NCBI GenBank assembly: GCA_905250125.1 | Contig: CAJNOL010000180.1 | Location: 1-64,000 of the forward strand | Source of the DNA: Rotaria sordida | Lineage: Eukaryota > Rotifera > Eurotatoria > Philodinida > Philodinidae | DNA: 64,000 nucleotides | Reading direction: 5' to 3' | In this document: piece after piece, positions 26,879-40,433 of the stretch | Layout: each line of letters starts with the position of its first letter | Position numbering within the stretch: the stretch's first letter is position 1 | The notes under the pieces: generated by a model | Told to the model about the DNA's origin: nothing | The model's input: the letters and a program-made list of their open reading frames with translations, nothing else | Databases searched by the model: none | Made by a program: the position numbers and the translations under genes

Positions 26879-29800
26879 AGTTTGGATTAAATCAAAAAAA
26901 ATCTACTTGATCTTTTGTCCAACCATCGAGATTACCAATTGATGAAAGAAAATTTCCATCACGAAAATGTTCATTTCGTAATTGTAATAATTCACTTGGA
27001 GTAAAACCAGGTAAAATTGAATTTAATCTATATAATTCTGGTTGAGTTAAAGATTGAATATGTCGCCCTTCATTTTGTAATGCCTTAAAATAGATGATTA
27101 ATATTATAAAAACAATAAAAATACATTTTGAAAATAATTTTATTCAAACTCGAATATATTTTTCAGCAATTTGTTGTTGTTTTTCTGGTTCATAATCATT
27201 GGCTGAACCAAATGTATCAACACATCTATATACAGTATCATCAGTAATTGATGATATTTCATCAGTTGAAAGTGCAGAAACTGCTGAACCCATTTGTCGT
27301 AATTCTCGACAAGTTATCTCGTTATTATTATGATCTAAATTTAATTTAATTTCTTTTTCTTTTTTTTTTTTTTGAAGAATTTTATTGAAATTTATATACT
27401 TTGATTTGTTTGACGACGTTCGCGAGAATGATCAGATGATAAATGTTGACGAAGAAATGCATTAACTAATGTACGTTTTATACCTTGTTCTGATCTACTT
27501 AAAAATTCATCTTGATCTGATATTATACATTTTTCATCACGAGTATGAATTTTATCAAGTGATTTTGAAAGATAATGTGTTCGTTGAGATAATAAAGACT
27601 AAAATTTATTCATTGTAATAATGTGAAATTATGTATTAAATCTTCAAAAAGTTTTTCAGTATTTGAAAATCTTTATGAATATCAAAAAAATGTATGAAAA
27701 TTAATTTTTAAGAAATTAGATCTATTATTACAGACTTATCTATTGATAAAATGGAGAATAGCCATATTAGTATTGTCTTCAACGAAACAGAATAAGTCAT
27801 GTATGAGATCATAAGAAAAAAAATTTGCCGAGACCGGAACCACAGGAAAGAGAAGTAAGTAAGACCGAGACAATAAGAAAAAAATTATCTTAACCGAAAC
27901 TAAAGACTAATAGTTAAATATTCTATGACTATAAGTAAAAATAGTTTTCTCTAGATCGGAAACAGGACCAATAGAAAAAAAAGCTACGGAAGTTAAAAAA
28001 GACTTAATCCTACACATCTCTAGTTGTATGCAAATACAATCTGAACTCACGATTGAGAAATAGAATTTTTCATTTAGCAAAAACTTCTTTTAGAAATTTT
28101 TGTATCTCGCATATTTTCTATTGTCTATAAACTAAAAAGTATTGTGACGATATTAGTCACCGTAGGTGTCTAATGTATCTCAAAGTTATTAATGCTATGA
28201 TTGTTTTTTTTTTGTTGTTGCTGTTAGATGTTAACCTTTCATTTCTATATTTAAACTTACTTGTGGAGCAGCTATATTCATTGGTAGAAAAATAATTAAT
28301 TCTCCAATAAGATCAAGATATAAAGCTTTAAGATTATCATCGACTTCACCAAGTGCATCATTAAGTCTAGCACCAAGTGCTTGTGCTTCAGATTGAGATG
28401 GTTGAAAACAAGCTGATTTAAAAAATTTTATTTTATTTATTAATGCATCTGTTTTTATACGACGAATATCACTTGCACGTAAACTTGTTGCTAAAAATGG
28501 TCCTAATTGAGCTAATTTAAAATTATCAATATCGCCTGTTGCTGAACCCTACAAAACAACTAAACATAGAAAAAAAACAACTATTTAAACAAAAAATTTA
28601 CATAATGTTTTAAAGCATAATCAGCTAAACGAAATCGATTTTCATTAACAAATGAACAACAAGTTGGTTCACGTATTGAACCAATAGCATTCCAAAATCG
28701 ATCAGCTTCATCATAATTTAAACGATTAATAGCATCAAGTTCAGCATTTGTCATTGTTGAAAATAATTGTGGATTAAGATCATCAACAAGATTATTTTCA
28801 CGAAAAAGACCTTTAATATAATCATCAACTTTTTGTGTTCCTTCATTCATTTGAAGACCACGACGTAAAACATTACCAAATGCATAACGCTACAAACAAA
28901 ACAAAAAAAAAGAAAACTTTTAATTAAATTTTAAAATGAAATTTTTCGAATTACTGTATTTGATTGCATTTGATTATCAATATTTCTAGATCTTGAATTA
29001 CCAAATACTTGTTGTATAGCTTGAAGTGATTCTTCAGGTTTTATTTTTTCAATATCATTTTTTGTTAAACCATTTATAAAATTACTTAACATTGCTAAAT
29101 GACCAAGACTACCATCAAATTTTCTATCTAAACCTAAACGCTTAGTTATAGCAGCTGCAGCCTAAATAATTTTCTATAAGTATATTATTATTCTTTTTTA
29201 TTTTAAATTAAAATTTACTTGAGCTGGTGTAAAACGGATTAAACGAAGAGTATCTGGTAGTAATTGAAGAATTTGCGTTAAAGTGTCTGATTTAATAAAT
29301 TTTTTTGCATAATCTGAATCTAATAATTGACGATATTTTGCAAGATTTTGTTCAGTTGAATACTTAAAAAAATACAAAAAAAAAAACAATTTTTCAATTA
29401 ATATTTACGTTTATTTTTTATTTTATTTACTTGATCAATAAGAAGACGAATTTTACTTGGTACAAGTTTTCGAATAAATGATGGTGATGTATTATTAAAT
29501 AATGGTGGTAACTCACTACGACCACGTGTTAAAATTTGTTTAAGTATAGTATTATCCATACCAGGTATTAAATTACCTAGTTTACCAAGCACACTTTTAC
29601 CCCAAAGATTTTGAGTTGATCGTGGAATTTTAGTTATAATTGATCGTGCCTAAAATAAATGAAAATTTTACTAATAAAATAAAGATAAAATAAAATTTTA
29701 CTTCATTTGGTGTAAGATCTTGTGCACCAAGTCTTTCTAAAGTTTTTTCATCTCGACCTAATTCAGCCATAAGTTCATCACTTAAATTAATTATTTCATC

Positions 29801-32800
29801 AGTTCGATAAATTGAACCTAATGCATCTAAATAGCAACAAAAATAAAAAAACAAATGAGTTTATAAATTTAATATTTTCTTTTCTATTTAAATTTTACCT
29901 GATACTTCACGTAATTTATCTACTGTAATATTATCGTCAAGATTATATTCTTTTTTAACTTGATAAATTAAACGTTCACAACTCTTTTTTACAAAGACAA
30001 AAAAAAATCATAAATATTCATTTAATTTTATTATTATTATCATTTTTCTTACTTCTGGACTTGGATGACTTTTTAATAATTCTTTTAAATCTTGAGGATT
30101 AGTAAGTAAATCCGTTAAATCACAACCACTATAACATTCTTGCCATCGTTGAAGCAATCTTAGAAAGAAAGAAAGAAAAGAAAAAACAACAATTTAAACA
30201 TTGAAAAAATGAGGGTTTTTTTTCATTTCAATAACCATTTTCTTTTATTACTTACTTTGGATTTGGTCTCAAATCCCGATTAGTTGATCGTTTTGCTTCT
30301 AATGTTCGATTAAGTAATGCAAGAGATATTGTACATGATTGATCTTCTCGAAGACTTGAACGTTCAAGTAAAAGATCCTTTAGAAAAAACAAAAAAATAA
30401 AAATAAATTAAATAAATCAATAAAAAAATATTTTACAATTTTATCTCCAATAGCATTTATAATTTGTCTTGTAGATAAACTTGGCATCATACGTATAATC
30501 ATATCCAATGTACTTGGATCATCAGCTGTTAAACGTAACGGATTATTATTTTGTACTGTTTTACCTGATGTATCTGTTAATGATCGATAGATTTTATTTG
30601 AGATTGCATCACGTTGTAATGGACTAAGGTAATGAAGCCATGTTGCACTGAAACAAATGTTTTTGGAAATCAAAACGACATTTTCTTTTTTTCAAAAAAA
30701 ATACAAACACATTACGAATAACACTATTGTCATTAAAAATTGGATTTTTAAGAAGAAAATTTAATGGTAGATAACGAAGAAATGATGCACCTAATTTTTG
30801 TGTTATTAATTGTTGAAAATTATTTGGATTAAGTTTATTTTTAATTTTATCAATATAATTTTGAACAAGAATTGTTTTTTGTTCATCACTAAAATCCTAG
30901 AATAATCAAAAGAATAAAATAAAATTTATTCTTATTTTTAAAATATTTACTTGTCGATTTGAATTAAATTCAAGTACTTGTGAAACTGTATTCTCATCTG
31001 AATATGATAAAAGATTATTTAAATTTGTATCAGGTAAATTTTGAGCAGGAATTCGAAGTAATTCTTTTGGTAAATCAATTAATTTTAATATTGATTTCCA
31101 TACTGAATGCTATAATTAAAATAAAAAACAAAAGAAAAAAAGAGATGTTATGTAATACTCTTTTTTCTTCTTCTTCTATTCAAAATCTATATAATAATTG
31201 GAATCATTATGAACAAAATTTACATACAATCAATGTGTCTTCTAAGCAAATTATATTTTGGGAGTAAGAGAAACAAAAAAAGAGATGAAGAGAATGAGAA
31301 TTATTTTTATTAACTGAACAACTGTCTTAACAATAATTCAATATTGTTTGATTTCCTGATCAATAACTTCCGGAATTTTTCTATAAATCTTACTATACAT
31401 TTTATTATGAAATGCAGGACATTGAGCTAAGAATAGTTACCTGATTAAGGATGGTAGCGAGAGTAACACTTAGAGTGAAAACCTAGATGAGGATGAGGGT
31501 TGGCACTACAGAATAATGTTTTTCTTTTGATACAGCTCAAATGTATAATATGTTGTCGATGGATTAATCTAGATAAATCTTGGTAAGCTCTCATCTTGAA
31601 ATAATCCGGGATGTCCCATCCAATCTTGAAAAACTTTCTTTTCTCCAGTCGAGTTCTAGAGTTTTATTGTTAGTCAAAAAGTTTGACCGAACTTCTTTCT
31701 GCATATCCGGTTAACTATGGAAAAGAAATTTTCAATTGTTCTTTTATCAAGCTTGTCAACTTCAAGACACTCCTGGAAATAATCAAACTTTTCTTTGATT
31801 TACTCCACGTGAAACTTTTACTATCTTCATATTCAAATTTAATTTTGAAATTATACAAAGAAGGTTGGAGATCAACAACCATGGTCATTAGTACAACATT
31901 GACATTATCAATTCTATGATGTCAAGTGTTAATCTACTCTTCAGAGGTCAATATCATCATCTGTACAAAGATAGATTATAATCTATCCTTGAAAAGTCTA
32001 GAATTCATAATTTTTACTTTGCCTTGAATTCATAAGACAAGAATAACTAATGATCTCTCCTATGAATTAAATAAAAGAAACTATTTGTTATGATTCGATT
32101 ATAACACTCCTTTCATGAATTTTATAATATCTCTTAAATATATAAATAATATTTCTTTTAATAATTGAAAATATGTCTATAAGAGGCTCTCGAGACATAA
32201 GTATTTATCCTTGAAAAGAATATTTTTTGTATGTAAGTAAAAATAATTCAGTCAATAAATATAGTGAATTAATGCATCATCCATTTATGAATGGATGGAT
32301 GATTTTTATCATTCACAAATCAAAGGAAAATACTGTGCAATGAACCGATTCAAAAGGATAAATGACTAAAAGTAAACTAATCATCCATACAGAATGAAAA
32401 AATAAAACAAAAGAAAAGAATGATCAATAAACAAACAAAATAGATCAAACCTTCACATAACGATATATTGGTTGCATTGCAGGGAATATAGCTCGAGCAC
32501 TACTACCATCAAGTGGTGTATGTCGTTGAATATTTGCGGGAATTAATCGAATTGCTTCTTTAAATTTAAGAAAAACTCTATAAAAAAGAACAAAGAAAAA
32601 AAAAATATGAAATCATATAAATAGCATACATCAACTAACTTCTCAAGATTTTCATTTGCAGGTACTAAAAAAAAAATCAAAACAATTTAAATGTGATTTA
32701 ACTTTTACAATGAATTTTAATTTAATAATCAATTATCTAATAAGTATTTCTTTTTTTTTATTGATTATGATCTCTATCACTTTGTCTTTTTTGAGACTTA

Positions 32801-33150
32801 CTATTTATATCAAGAAAATTTGGTAAACGTTGTTCAAGTTGTGTTAAAATATTTTGATCTTCATAAGTTTTAACTGTTTTAGAAAATATATTTCGAAGAT
32901 TGAAATCATTAGCATGACCTAGAAAAATAATAATTAAAAGAAAATTTTATGTCATCAATCTAGGTTTTCTTTTTTTGTCTCATATTAATCAGATAAGTTA
33001 TGATGATAGATAATTGGCAAGTGTTAGATATTTCTCTTTGACAAGGTCATGGTCATAATATAAAATTTCTTTAATTTTTAATATAAACTTACTAAAATGT
33101 GCTAATATACCAATAATCAAGGTTGTAATAAATAGACACAATCGTTTCAT
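25820..33150 (-). CDS. Stereocilin/otoancorin/mesothelin-like surface protein, 24 exons, 1229 aa
   Basis: Exons: 33150-33093, 32918-32802, 32664-32640, 32577-32451, 31109-30951, 30896-30709, 30647-30437, 30377-30256, 30158-30053, 29983-29899, 29826-29702, 29649-29431, 29362-29219, 29161-28955, 28889-28602, 28548-28261, 27598-27400, 27334-27150, 27083-26907, 26839-26709, 26645-26500, 26435-26205, 26122-26063, 25911-25820. They join to 3690 bases with every phase closing. The N-terminus is a signal peptide (MKRLCLFITTLIIGILAHF). The body is tandem short helices with recurring 'L-T/S-P/N-x-E/Q' turns (LTPNE, FTPAQ, MTNAEL, LTQPEL), as in the superhelical mesothelin/stereocilin/otoancorin superfamily. 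The last segment KQIAIVNQILYP is followed by a Ser/Asn/Gly-rich stretch and a hydrophobic tail (FSMAFIWILPLITIIFI), suggesting a GPI signal or C-terminal membrane anchor. In vertebrates such proteins attach epithelia to extracellular gels or mediate adhesion. Family call is moderate; gene structure is strong. Confidence 0.72.
31110..32450 (-). other. Long intron 4 (1.34 kb) of the stereocilin-like gene
   Basis: The flanking exons end YRYVK|gtttga and start ag|HSVWK and keep frame. I see no nested gene. It is unusually long beside the gene's other introns (mostly about 50-120 bases; one other is 662). Confidence 0.7.
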
Positions 33151-34076
33151 CGTTTGTTTTGTGGTTTTTTATTTCTGTTAATGTGTATTGATGTAGAAAA
33201 GAAAAAGATATGTAATAACTATCATATGAAAGAAAAAATCGATGCACTTATATTCTTTGCTCAACTAACTTATAAATGCAAAGATATCAGTTGAGAATAC
33301 AGAGATACAAACAAACGATACAGAGACAAGAAAAAAAGTTAATAGATTTGTTGTTATTCTTTTTTTTTCTACTATTTGTGGCTTATTCATCGGAGTCGAT
33401 CAAGAGAGAGAGAGAGAGAGAGAGCGAAAGAGTGAGATAGAGAGAGAGAGAAGAAGACGACAAACATTACGTCCCTCTGTTTCGGCTCTCATATAAATGC
33501 AGCTCGTTTTTTTCCTTCCTCTCATTATCGGTTTTTTTTGCTTTTAGATATATTTTGTACCTATTCTTATAAGAGAACGAGATGAAGAAAAGAGAAAAAA
33601 CGGTGACAACATTTACTTCTTGAGTAATAGACGTTAAAGTAACGTAAATATCACTTGTCGACGTAGCTAGTAGGCGTTTTTCGATCCCAATTGTTACATT
33701 ATTCGCAGAATAAAATATTGTTTGAGAAAGAGAAACTGTACTTATCTTACCATTAGAAGAAAAAGACTAGTTACAACACTTCGATCAATTTGTCATTTCT
33801 TTGTTTGTATATGTACATGATCATGTAGTCCCTTGGTATGCATAAGTGAGAATATATATTTATAAACTATCTTGCATCTATCACGTAGATACTTTCGATT
33901 CATTGTACTTGTTCTTTGCCTTGACAATACATAAACTAATGAAGCATAATCAAGAGGATCAATAGAGAGAGTCAATAAAATGTCTTCTCATGCTTAAATA
34001 TATGAAAGAACATTTATTTTTGAATTAAGTGACAAAGAAAAAAAGTGACAAAAAGAAAAATAATAAGTATCATTTG
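33151..34076. other. Spacer between stereocilin-like gene and hydroxylase
   Basis: About 0.9 kb including a purine-rich (AG)n tract at about 33,401-33,455 and a poly-T region. It should hold the promoter of the stereocilin-like gene and the hydroxylase 3' end. I see no coding exon. Confidence 0.55.
33401..33455. repeat. (GA)n tract
   Basis: An imperfect GA repeat, plus strand, about 250 bases upstream of the stereocilin-like start codon. GA tracts can act as promoter elements in animals; here that is only a possibility. Confidence 0.75.
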
Positions 34077-36116
34077 TTAAATAAGATGATGATTGATATT
34101 GCGATATTTTAATAAATGATCATAATTCCATTCATCTAAAGTGAATATCAAATATAATTAAATATTACAAAATAAATAACGAATTTCTTATTACCATAAG
34201 CACGACAACTTCCCATATCATATTCATCACATGATACACGTGCTTGACCTGGTTTTCGTTCTGGTTCATCTGGTTCTGGTGGACGTTTACCAAGTGAATA
34301 GAAATTTTCATAATAATACCTTTATAAAGAAAAAAAAAAAAAGAAAAATACTTAATAAATATTCAATTGATAGATCTTAAAATTTACCATCGTTGTAAAA
34401 CATATTTTCCTTCTTCATCTTCAACAATATTTGCTGAATGAATACTTTTTTCTTCACATTCTCCATCTTCATTCATATTATTCCATACAATAGCACGACC
34501 TTCTTTTGGTGTAATTTTTATTTCTAAATCTTAAAAATAAAATAAAAATTTTGATTTTTCTTATTTTGTATAAAAATACAAAAATTTGTACCTCGAAATT
34601 CTGTTTCACCACCTTTCATCACTGTATTTAAATAAACTAAAACTGTAGCATAACGATCTTGTTTTAATCCATTTAATGAACAATCATGATGAGCTTTATA
34701 ACCTAATGGAAATATTTAAAAAAAAAAAAAACGAAAATTTAACTGAAAATATGTTTTTTTTTTCGATGTATTACTTACCAACACCTTTTTCTGTTGATGT
34801 TATTTGAAATTTTCCACCATGACTTGATTGTAATGCAGTTCCCTCTTCAATACGTTGCGATAATACTGTTGAAAATGTACTTTCACTAAGATAAAATGCT
34901 GTTGAATACGACCATTTTAAACCCCATTGTTTAAGCATTGATGAAAATGTTGCATTAATACATGTTGTTCCTAGAAATAGATTATAATTTCAAATAAAAA
35001 AAACAACAACAACAAAACATTTTTCTTTTCGTTTGTACCTTTAGTAAAATCATTTGGTGTAACATGTAATTCATTATGTGGTTTTAAATCTTTTAAATGT
35101 TTACGTAATGTTTGAATGCTATCAAAACATATAATTGGATCAATTTCTTTCATTTTTTTAACATGTCCTCTATGAACTTTAATAAGATTTATACATTCAT
35201 CATGCGAAAGAAATTCTTCAAATAACCAATGTCTAAAAAACAAAAAAAATTGAGATTAAATAAAAGGAAAATGTTGATTTAATAAATCATCAAGAGCATA
35301 GCAATATTAATATGAAAATTTCAAGTAGGTTTTTTTGTTTCTTTTTTTTTTACTTAATACTACTATTATGCTCTTTGCCAGGACGAATAGAAATAGGTGG
35401 TACACGACGATGACCACCATTAGAATTTGGAATAGGTATCCATAATTTTTTTGTTTTTATCATGTCTTACAAAGTAAAAAAAGAAAAATAAATGATAGAA
35501 ATCATATGTCTTTATCTCTTAATTAAATTCTTAACATATAAATAAACATACTTATTCTTGATGATTTAAAATTTTTAACTTCATCTGGTATTTCTTTATT
35601 TCGTCCGGTAACATCAATTAACTCCGGTTCTGGAGTCATTTTTTTTAATTTAACAGATTGTGATATTTCTTCTGATTTGTCAACTTTTTTTGTATCACTT
35701 GTTTTCGATTGTTTAGGTTTTTCAGTGATAATAGGTTTTGATGTTGTTGTTGTTGTTGTTGTGGTTGATTCAGGAGATTTTATAGTTAATGGTTCATCTT
35801 TCAAAAACATAGATTCTTCGTCAACAGTTAAATCATTCGTTTGTATTGTTGATTTAGTGGTAAAAGTCGTTGTAGTTTCTAGTTTTTTGGTAGTTACAAC
35901 CATTGGTGCACTTGTTGTTGTCAGTACTTGTTCAAGAGGCTTTGCAGTAGATGATTCTTGATAAGCTATCGGCATAGTTGGCATACCAAGGTATGAATAT
36001 AATAAGAGAATTAATGGTTGAAGAGATACGGCAACAATGCCACCAGCAATTGCAACAAATAATAAAGTCAATGTACTTGTGCTTGCTTGCACTTTTTCTG
36101 ATTTTTCTTTTGGCAT
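34077..36116 (-). CDS. Membrane-anchored 2OG-Fe(II) prolyl 4-hydroxylase-like protein, 8 exons, 499 aa
   Basis: Exons: 36116-35552, 35465-35354, 35232-35039, 34970-34779, 34702-34592, 34529-34388, 34319-34195, 34135-34077 (1500 bases, in frame). A short basic N-terminus is followed by a membrane segment (LLFVAIAGGIVAVSLQPLIL, about residues 19-42). A Thr/Ser-rich stalk with runs of Thr comes next, then a C-terminal catalytic domain, as in a type II protein facing the secretory lumen. Iron ligands fit H359-x-D361 (YKAHHDC) and H422. VYLNTVMKGGETEF is the prolyl-4-hydroxylase signature, and K433 is in place to bind 2-oxoglutarate, one residue further from the histidine than usual. The reaction is presumably hydroxylation of proline in secreted proteins. 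A poly-pyrimidine acceptor (ttctttttttcag) lies 5 bases before the ATG, pointing to a 5' UTR intron or trans-splice site. The final 59-base exon removes a read-through tail. Confidence 0.82.
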
Positions 36117-36237
36117 TTTATCTGAAAAAAAGAATAAACAAGGTGTATTTTCTAATAAATCTTGAAGATCTATATTCAACAAAACAAAAAAAACCAAAAA
36201 AACTCATCAAACTAAATAAATAAATTTTTTTCATCGC

Positions 36238-39200
36238 TTATTTTGTTTTATCACGAAAAGATTTCGTAAAAAGATCTTGAATAGGTCCAAATAATTTATT
36301 TCGTTTTTGTGGTTCTTTGTTAGATAAAATTTGTTTTTCAAGTGTATCCAAACGATATTGAAGATTATTTTTCCAATAATAATTTTGACCAAGAAATATC
36401 ATTGATGTTAAAAATCCATTTATTATTGGATAAGCAAAAAAATGACGACGTGACATACCTTTAAAAGCATGTTTACGAAAAAAACGTATCCATTCTGGAT
36501 ATTGTCGAATTTGAAATTGTGGTAAACGTATTGTTTTATTTAAAAGACACGTTGAAAGATTAGCTACTACTGCTAAACTTGTACCCATTGTTAATGGTAT
36601 AAAACTTCCCATAGCAAATGAACGTATTTCAAGACAAGTTGTACATATCATTGGATCATTAGAAAACATTGGTCGAAGTACAAAAAAATAATAACTTGAT
36701 AAATATGTTACAGTAACAACAAGAAAACAAGTAGCACTTGCTGGAATTGTACTTGATGATAAATGAAGTAATAAATTTCGTGCCATACGATGTGTTATCA
36801 TACTTCCTAGATATAAATATTTAAAAAAAAATTTCTCTATGGTAGATGATTTTCCATAATCAACTAATGAATATAAATAAAAAAGAATTATTGTATAAGA
36901 AAATATCTTTCGAACAAAATTTCTTTTTTTTTTTTGTATCAAAATGAAGATTAAGACAATATTATTCCTATCATTAATTACATGCTTTACTTGTTTGCCT
37001 GTAGTACAATCTTTTTTATTTTCTTATCATGTCCTCGTCTTTTAATCAAGTCTTTTTCTTTTTTTCTTTTACTTTATCTGTATATCTGACGTAATACATA
37101 TATCAATATGCAAACTTAAACTCTGACGAATGTCACATTCAAAGTGCAAATATAAAATAAAGTGGATTTCGAGTTTAAAGGTTAAGATATAAAAGATGGA
37201 TGATTTACATTTATGTAATATGAAATTTATTAGATTAATATATTGGATGAGAAGCCTTGAGTCGAGAGTTCTTTTTAAATATATATATATATATATTCAA
37301 TTTGCAGTTGATACAGTCATTATAGATAAAGAAAAATACTAAGATCAGATTTCATGCATACAAATATTCAAATATAATTTAATTCAATTGTAACTAAACT
37401 TTATGGATTTGAAAGTATGCAATTGATATGATATAATATATAGTTGATAATATCAACGTAGGCAATATCAATTGCAAAAAGACAATTCTATTTTGATTAG
37501 TATATAAAGATAAATTTGTTGAGTGGAATTTTTCGATTGATCTCAATAGCATCTATTAATCATTTCACATCAGCTATTGTACTCTATATCATATAGAACA
37601 CTGACAGTTTAATTTGTTTAGTTCAATTTCACTTGTCCTACGACATGACTATGATTTAACATACTAATGAGAAATTAATAGAAAAAAAAAGAAACCTAGA
37701 TTGTATTCATCATAGATAAAAACAGTGGGTAATTATCAATAATAAAGCCCTGCAGCAGATTCGGAAATCCGACTACGACCGCGTCGGAATTTCATTAGTC
37801 AAATATTTTTACTCTTAAATAACAACAAGTTCATTTTTCACATGTAAAGTAATGAACAAAAGACACGCTACTTTATAGATTCATAAATAGATTTCAAGAA
37901 AAAAAAACCCATCAGAGTGACATTTTCATTGACGAGTAACACAAAAAAGAATCATACATGTTAGTCAGAAAAAAACTTGACTCCCCAGAGCTCTAATCAC
38001 GAATTAGATTGAGCTATATAACACTATTGGTTAGTTCTTTTTTATTTTAATACCTTCTAAACGGATGGACGATAATAAATCGGACCAAATGTAAGTCCAG
38101 TTTTTCTCTCATTTACATTTATACAAAATATTCATTCATATATCAAGTGATAGAGAATTCTAACCTTTACAAAACCAAGGACTTCACTTTTAAAAAGAAT
38201 ATTTCAATTGTACACGGCAATCCAAACATTCATATATTCTGTATATATCCACTGTGATGCATCGTTGCTCGTACTTCACAAAAGCATAAAAGATCTCGAC
38301 AGCAACAAATATTACATCAAAAGGTAGAGCATTTAGGGTGATTTGGGAAGGATTTTTGAAACAATGAAGTTTTTGTTTTTTGAGTTAAATTCCAGTTGCA
38401 AAGTGCTCATTTGAACACCAAAAAACGCACAATTTCGTTCTCTACAAAATTACGTGGCTGATAAACCGCAATGCGATATGTTTTTGTCAAAATTCACGAA
38501 AAACCAAGCAGGCTTCAAAATGGCTATGAAATGTTTTTTTCTGTTATTCTGTCCTGAATTGTTACATGAAGCTATCATTTAAAATTTTGAATTATAGCCG
38601 AAAAGATAGATGATTTCATCGAGAATATTTTTTGGTTGTCTTAGAAATCTAATGAATATTTCAGTAGCGATATCACACTTTTTTTCGTGTGTTTTTACTT
38701 TCGCAGTAGGAATGTAGTATATTGATTGGTTCGAAATTAAAAAAAAAGTTCTTTGTAAAAGTGAAATACACAATTTTGTAGAGCTTGAAATTCTTCATCT
38801 TTTGATATATATAATTGAATATTTAATATGAATAGTAAATGATTGAAAAAATTGTATTTACAATTAGTCCGATTCATAATGATCTATTTGTTAGCTGAGC
38901 GTTACTCTGTGAAAATATAGAGATATCTAGAATATTGATTTTTGTCCAAGAGAAATCTTTAGAGTTCTAACGAACTCTGCAACTACCCTTTAGATTTTAG
39001 ACTAGTGTTTTTCGTACATGCTATCTGATGAACTAAATAAAAATTACACCTTCAAATTATGAAAAACTACGGTACGACAAAGTTTTCTTTACAGAAATGG
39101 AAGAAAAACCTGTTTTCGATTTATTTTTCATTTATTTCACACACACTTGTATATTCATATTATTGTAAATAAAATAAAACTGAATCAAGATTTAGAAAAA

Positions 39201-40433
39201 GAAAGTATATATTCTTTTGATTTTTACAATATAAATTATATCTTCTCGTAACTATCATAGTATTTTACACACGACAAAATATTTATAAGTATAGAAAGCT
39301 GTTAATGTAATCCCAGTCAACATAAAATATAAAACATGCTCGAGTTACTATCATTGTAAAAGAGAGAATCCATCATCATAGATTTCAATCTATGAGTTAC
39401 CTCCTACTCTTAACACCTGTCAATGGTGAAACATGTTAGTCACAATTTATTTCAATTAATATAAAAGAAAGACAAAGAATAGCTAACTTAAATTCTCTCG
39501 TGTGTCATACTACTTCAACATTAGATTAGTACTTTCGAATATGCCTGTCAATGCTTCATGAGGAGAAAATTATCATGTTGTAAAATATATGTCACAGTGT
39601 ATAACGGAAGAGAGACGATTGTTAAGGTATTTTCAAGTTCCGCGACAAAAAAGGCAGAAAGATGAGGCATTACTAAAGTAATCCGTGATGTGTCTATCAC
39701 GTATGTGAGAAGAATGTCAGAGTAGACAGTCAAGTGACACCTTCCTTTTTATTTTAAGCTTTAATTTTCTTAGTAGTATGACATACAGTCAAGTTGAATA
39801 ATATCTCATATGACAGCATATGAAAGGAACTACAAAAAAAAACCATTTACTTTCTAGTAAAGAGAGTTTTGTTATAAAAACATTTTATTGCAAACCCTGG
39901 AAACTTTTTTTGTTGTTGTTTGCCTTCTGCTGTGCGTCCATTGGAGAACGAAGGTCGAGTCTTGACACGCATAGTTCAACATGCTTTTAGATCGTGTTTT
40001 GCAAAAACAATCAGTCTTCTGAGAACACTTGTAAAAAAGTCAAGCAATACACTCATAGGATATGTGAACTTTTCAAAAGAATCGTTGTTTTTTTTTTGCG
40101 GAAAAATATAGGATAACTATGAAGTCAATCGATTAGTAATATTTGCTGTTACATTACATTTACATGTATGATTTTTTTTTCTTTTACTTTGGACTAACCT
40201 ATAAATCCAGTTGAAACCGATGCAATGCCATTTCCAATAGTTATTGGCCAATTTTCTTGTAAAGGTAATGTTTGAATTGCATGTAAACGTCTCCAACCAA
40301 CTGTATCATATTCTTTTTGATCAAATAGTATTTGTTCATACGAATAATTTTGAGAATTATTATCTCGTTGATAAACAAATTCATTAACATTTTGATTTGA
40401 TCGAACAATTTGTATACGCTTTGGTTCAGTCAT
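36238..40433 (-). CDS. TMEM126A: TMEM126 family mitochondrial membrane protein, 2 exons, 267 aa
   Basis: Exon 1 is 40433-40199 (MTEPKRIQIVRS... to STGFI) and exon 2 is 36806-36238. Joining G|GA restores glycine in GFIGSMITHR, which aligns with the human TMEM126 segment around the first membrane helix (NGSVYVGLNAALCGLIANSLFRR in sense). MICTTCLEIRSFAMG matches the family's CETC-x-x-TRS motif. Three to four hydrophobic helices follow. TMEM126 proteins are mitochondrial inner-membrane factors for complex I assembly and membrane-protein biogenesis. The open frame extending exon 2 upstream to 36942 begins without an ATG and is intronic. The intron is 3392 bases, very long for this window. The start lies 72 bases after the CCDC115 stop. 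TMEM126A and B split within vertebrates, so the symbol is only a family label. Confidence 0.8.
36807..40198 (-). other. 3.4 kb intron of TMEM126
   Basis: No gene or exon chain is visible. Near 38,317-38,808 weak inverted ends (tcaaaaggtagagcattta versus the complement of aattcttcatcttttgata) may mark a decayed short element. A TA microsatellite occurs at about 37,280. Inserted mobile DNA would explain the length. Confidence 0.6.

Noticed and set aside
34140-34195. Read-through end of the hydroxylase (KKFVIYFVIFNYI)
   Set aside because: It is an intron read through from a GT donor; splicing to the 59-base exon at 34135 gives a hydrophilic, plausible C-terminus.
36807-36942. N-terminal extension of the TMEM126 exon beginning with IQKKKRNF
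   Set aside because: The frame starts at TTG, not ATG, reads through a T-rich acceptor tract (ttatatctag), and the true first exon at 40.4 kb joins in phase and restores the family helix.
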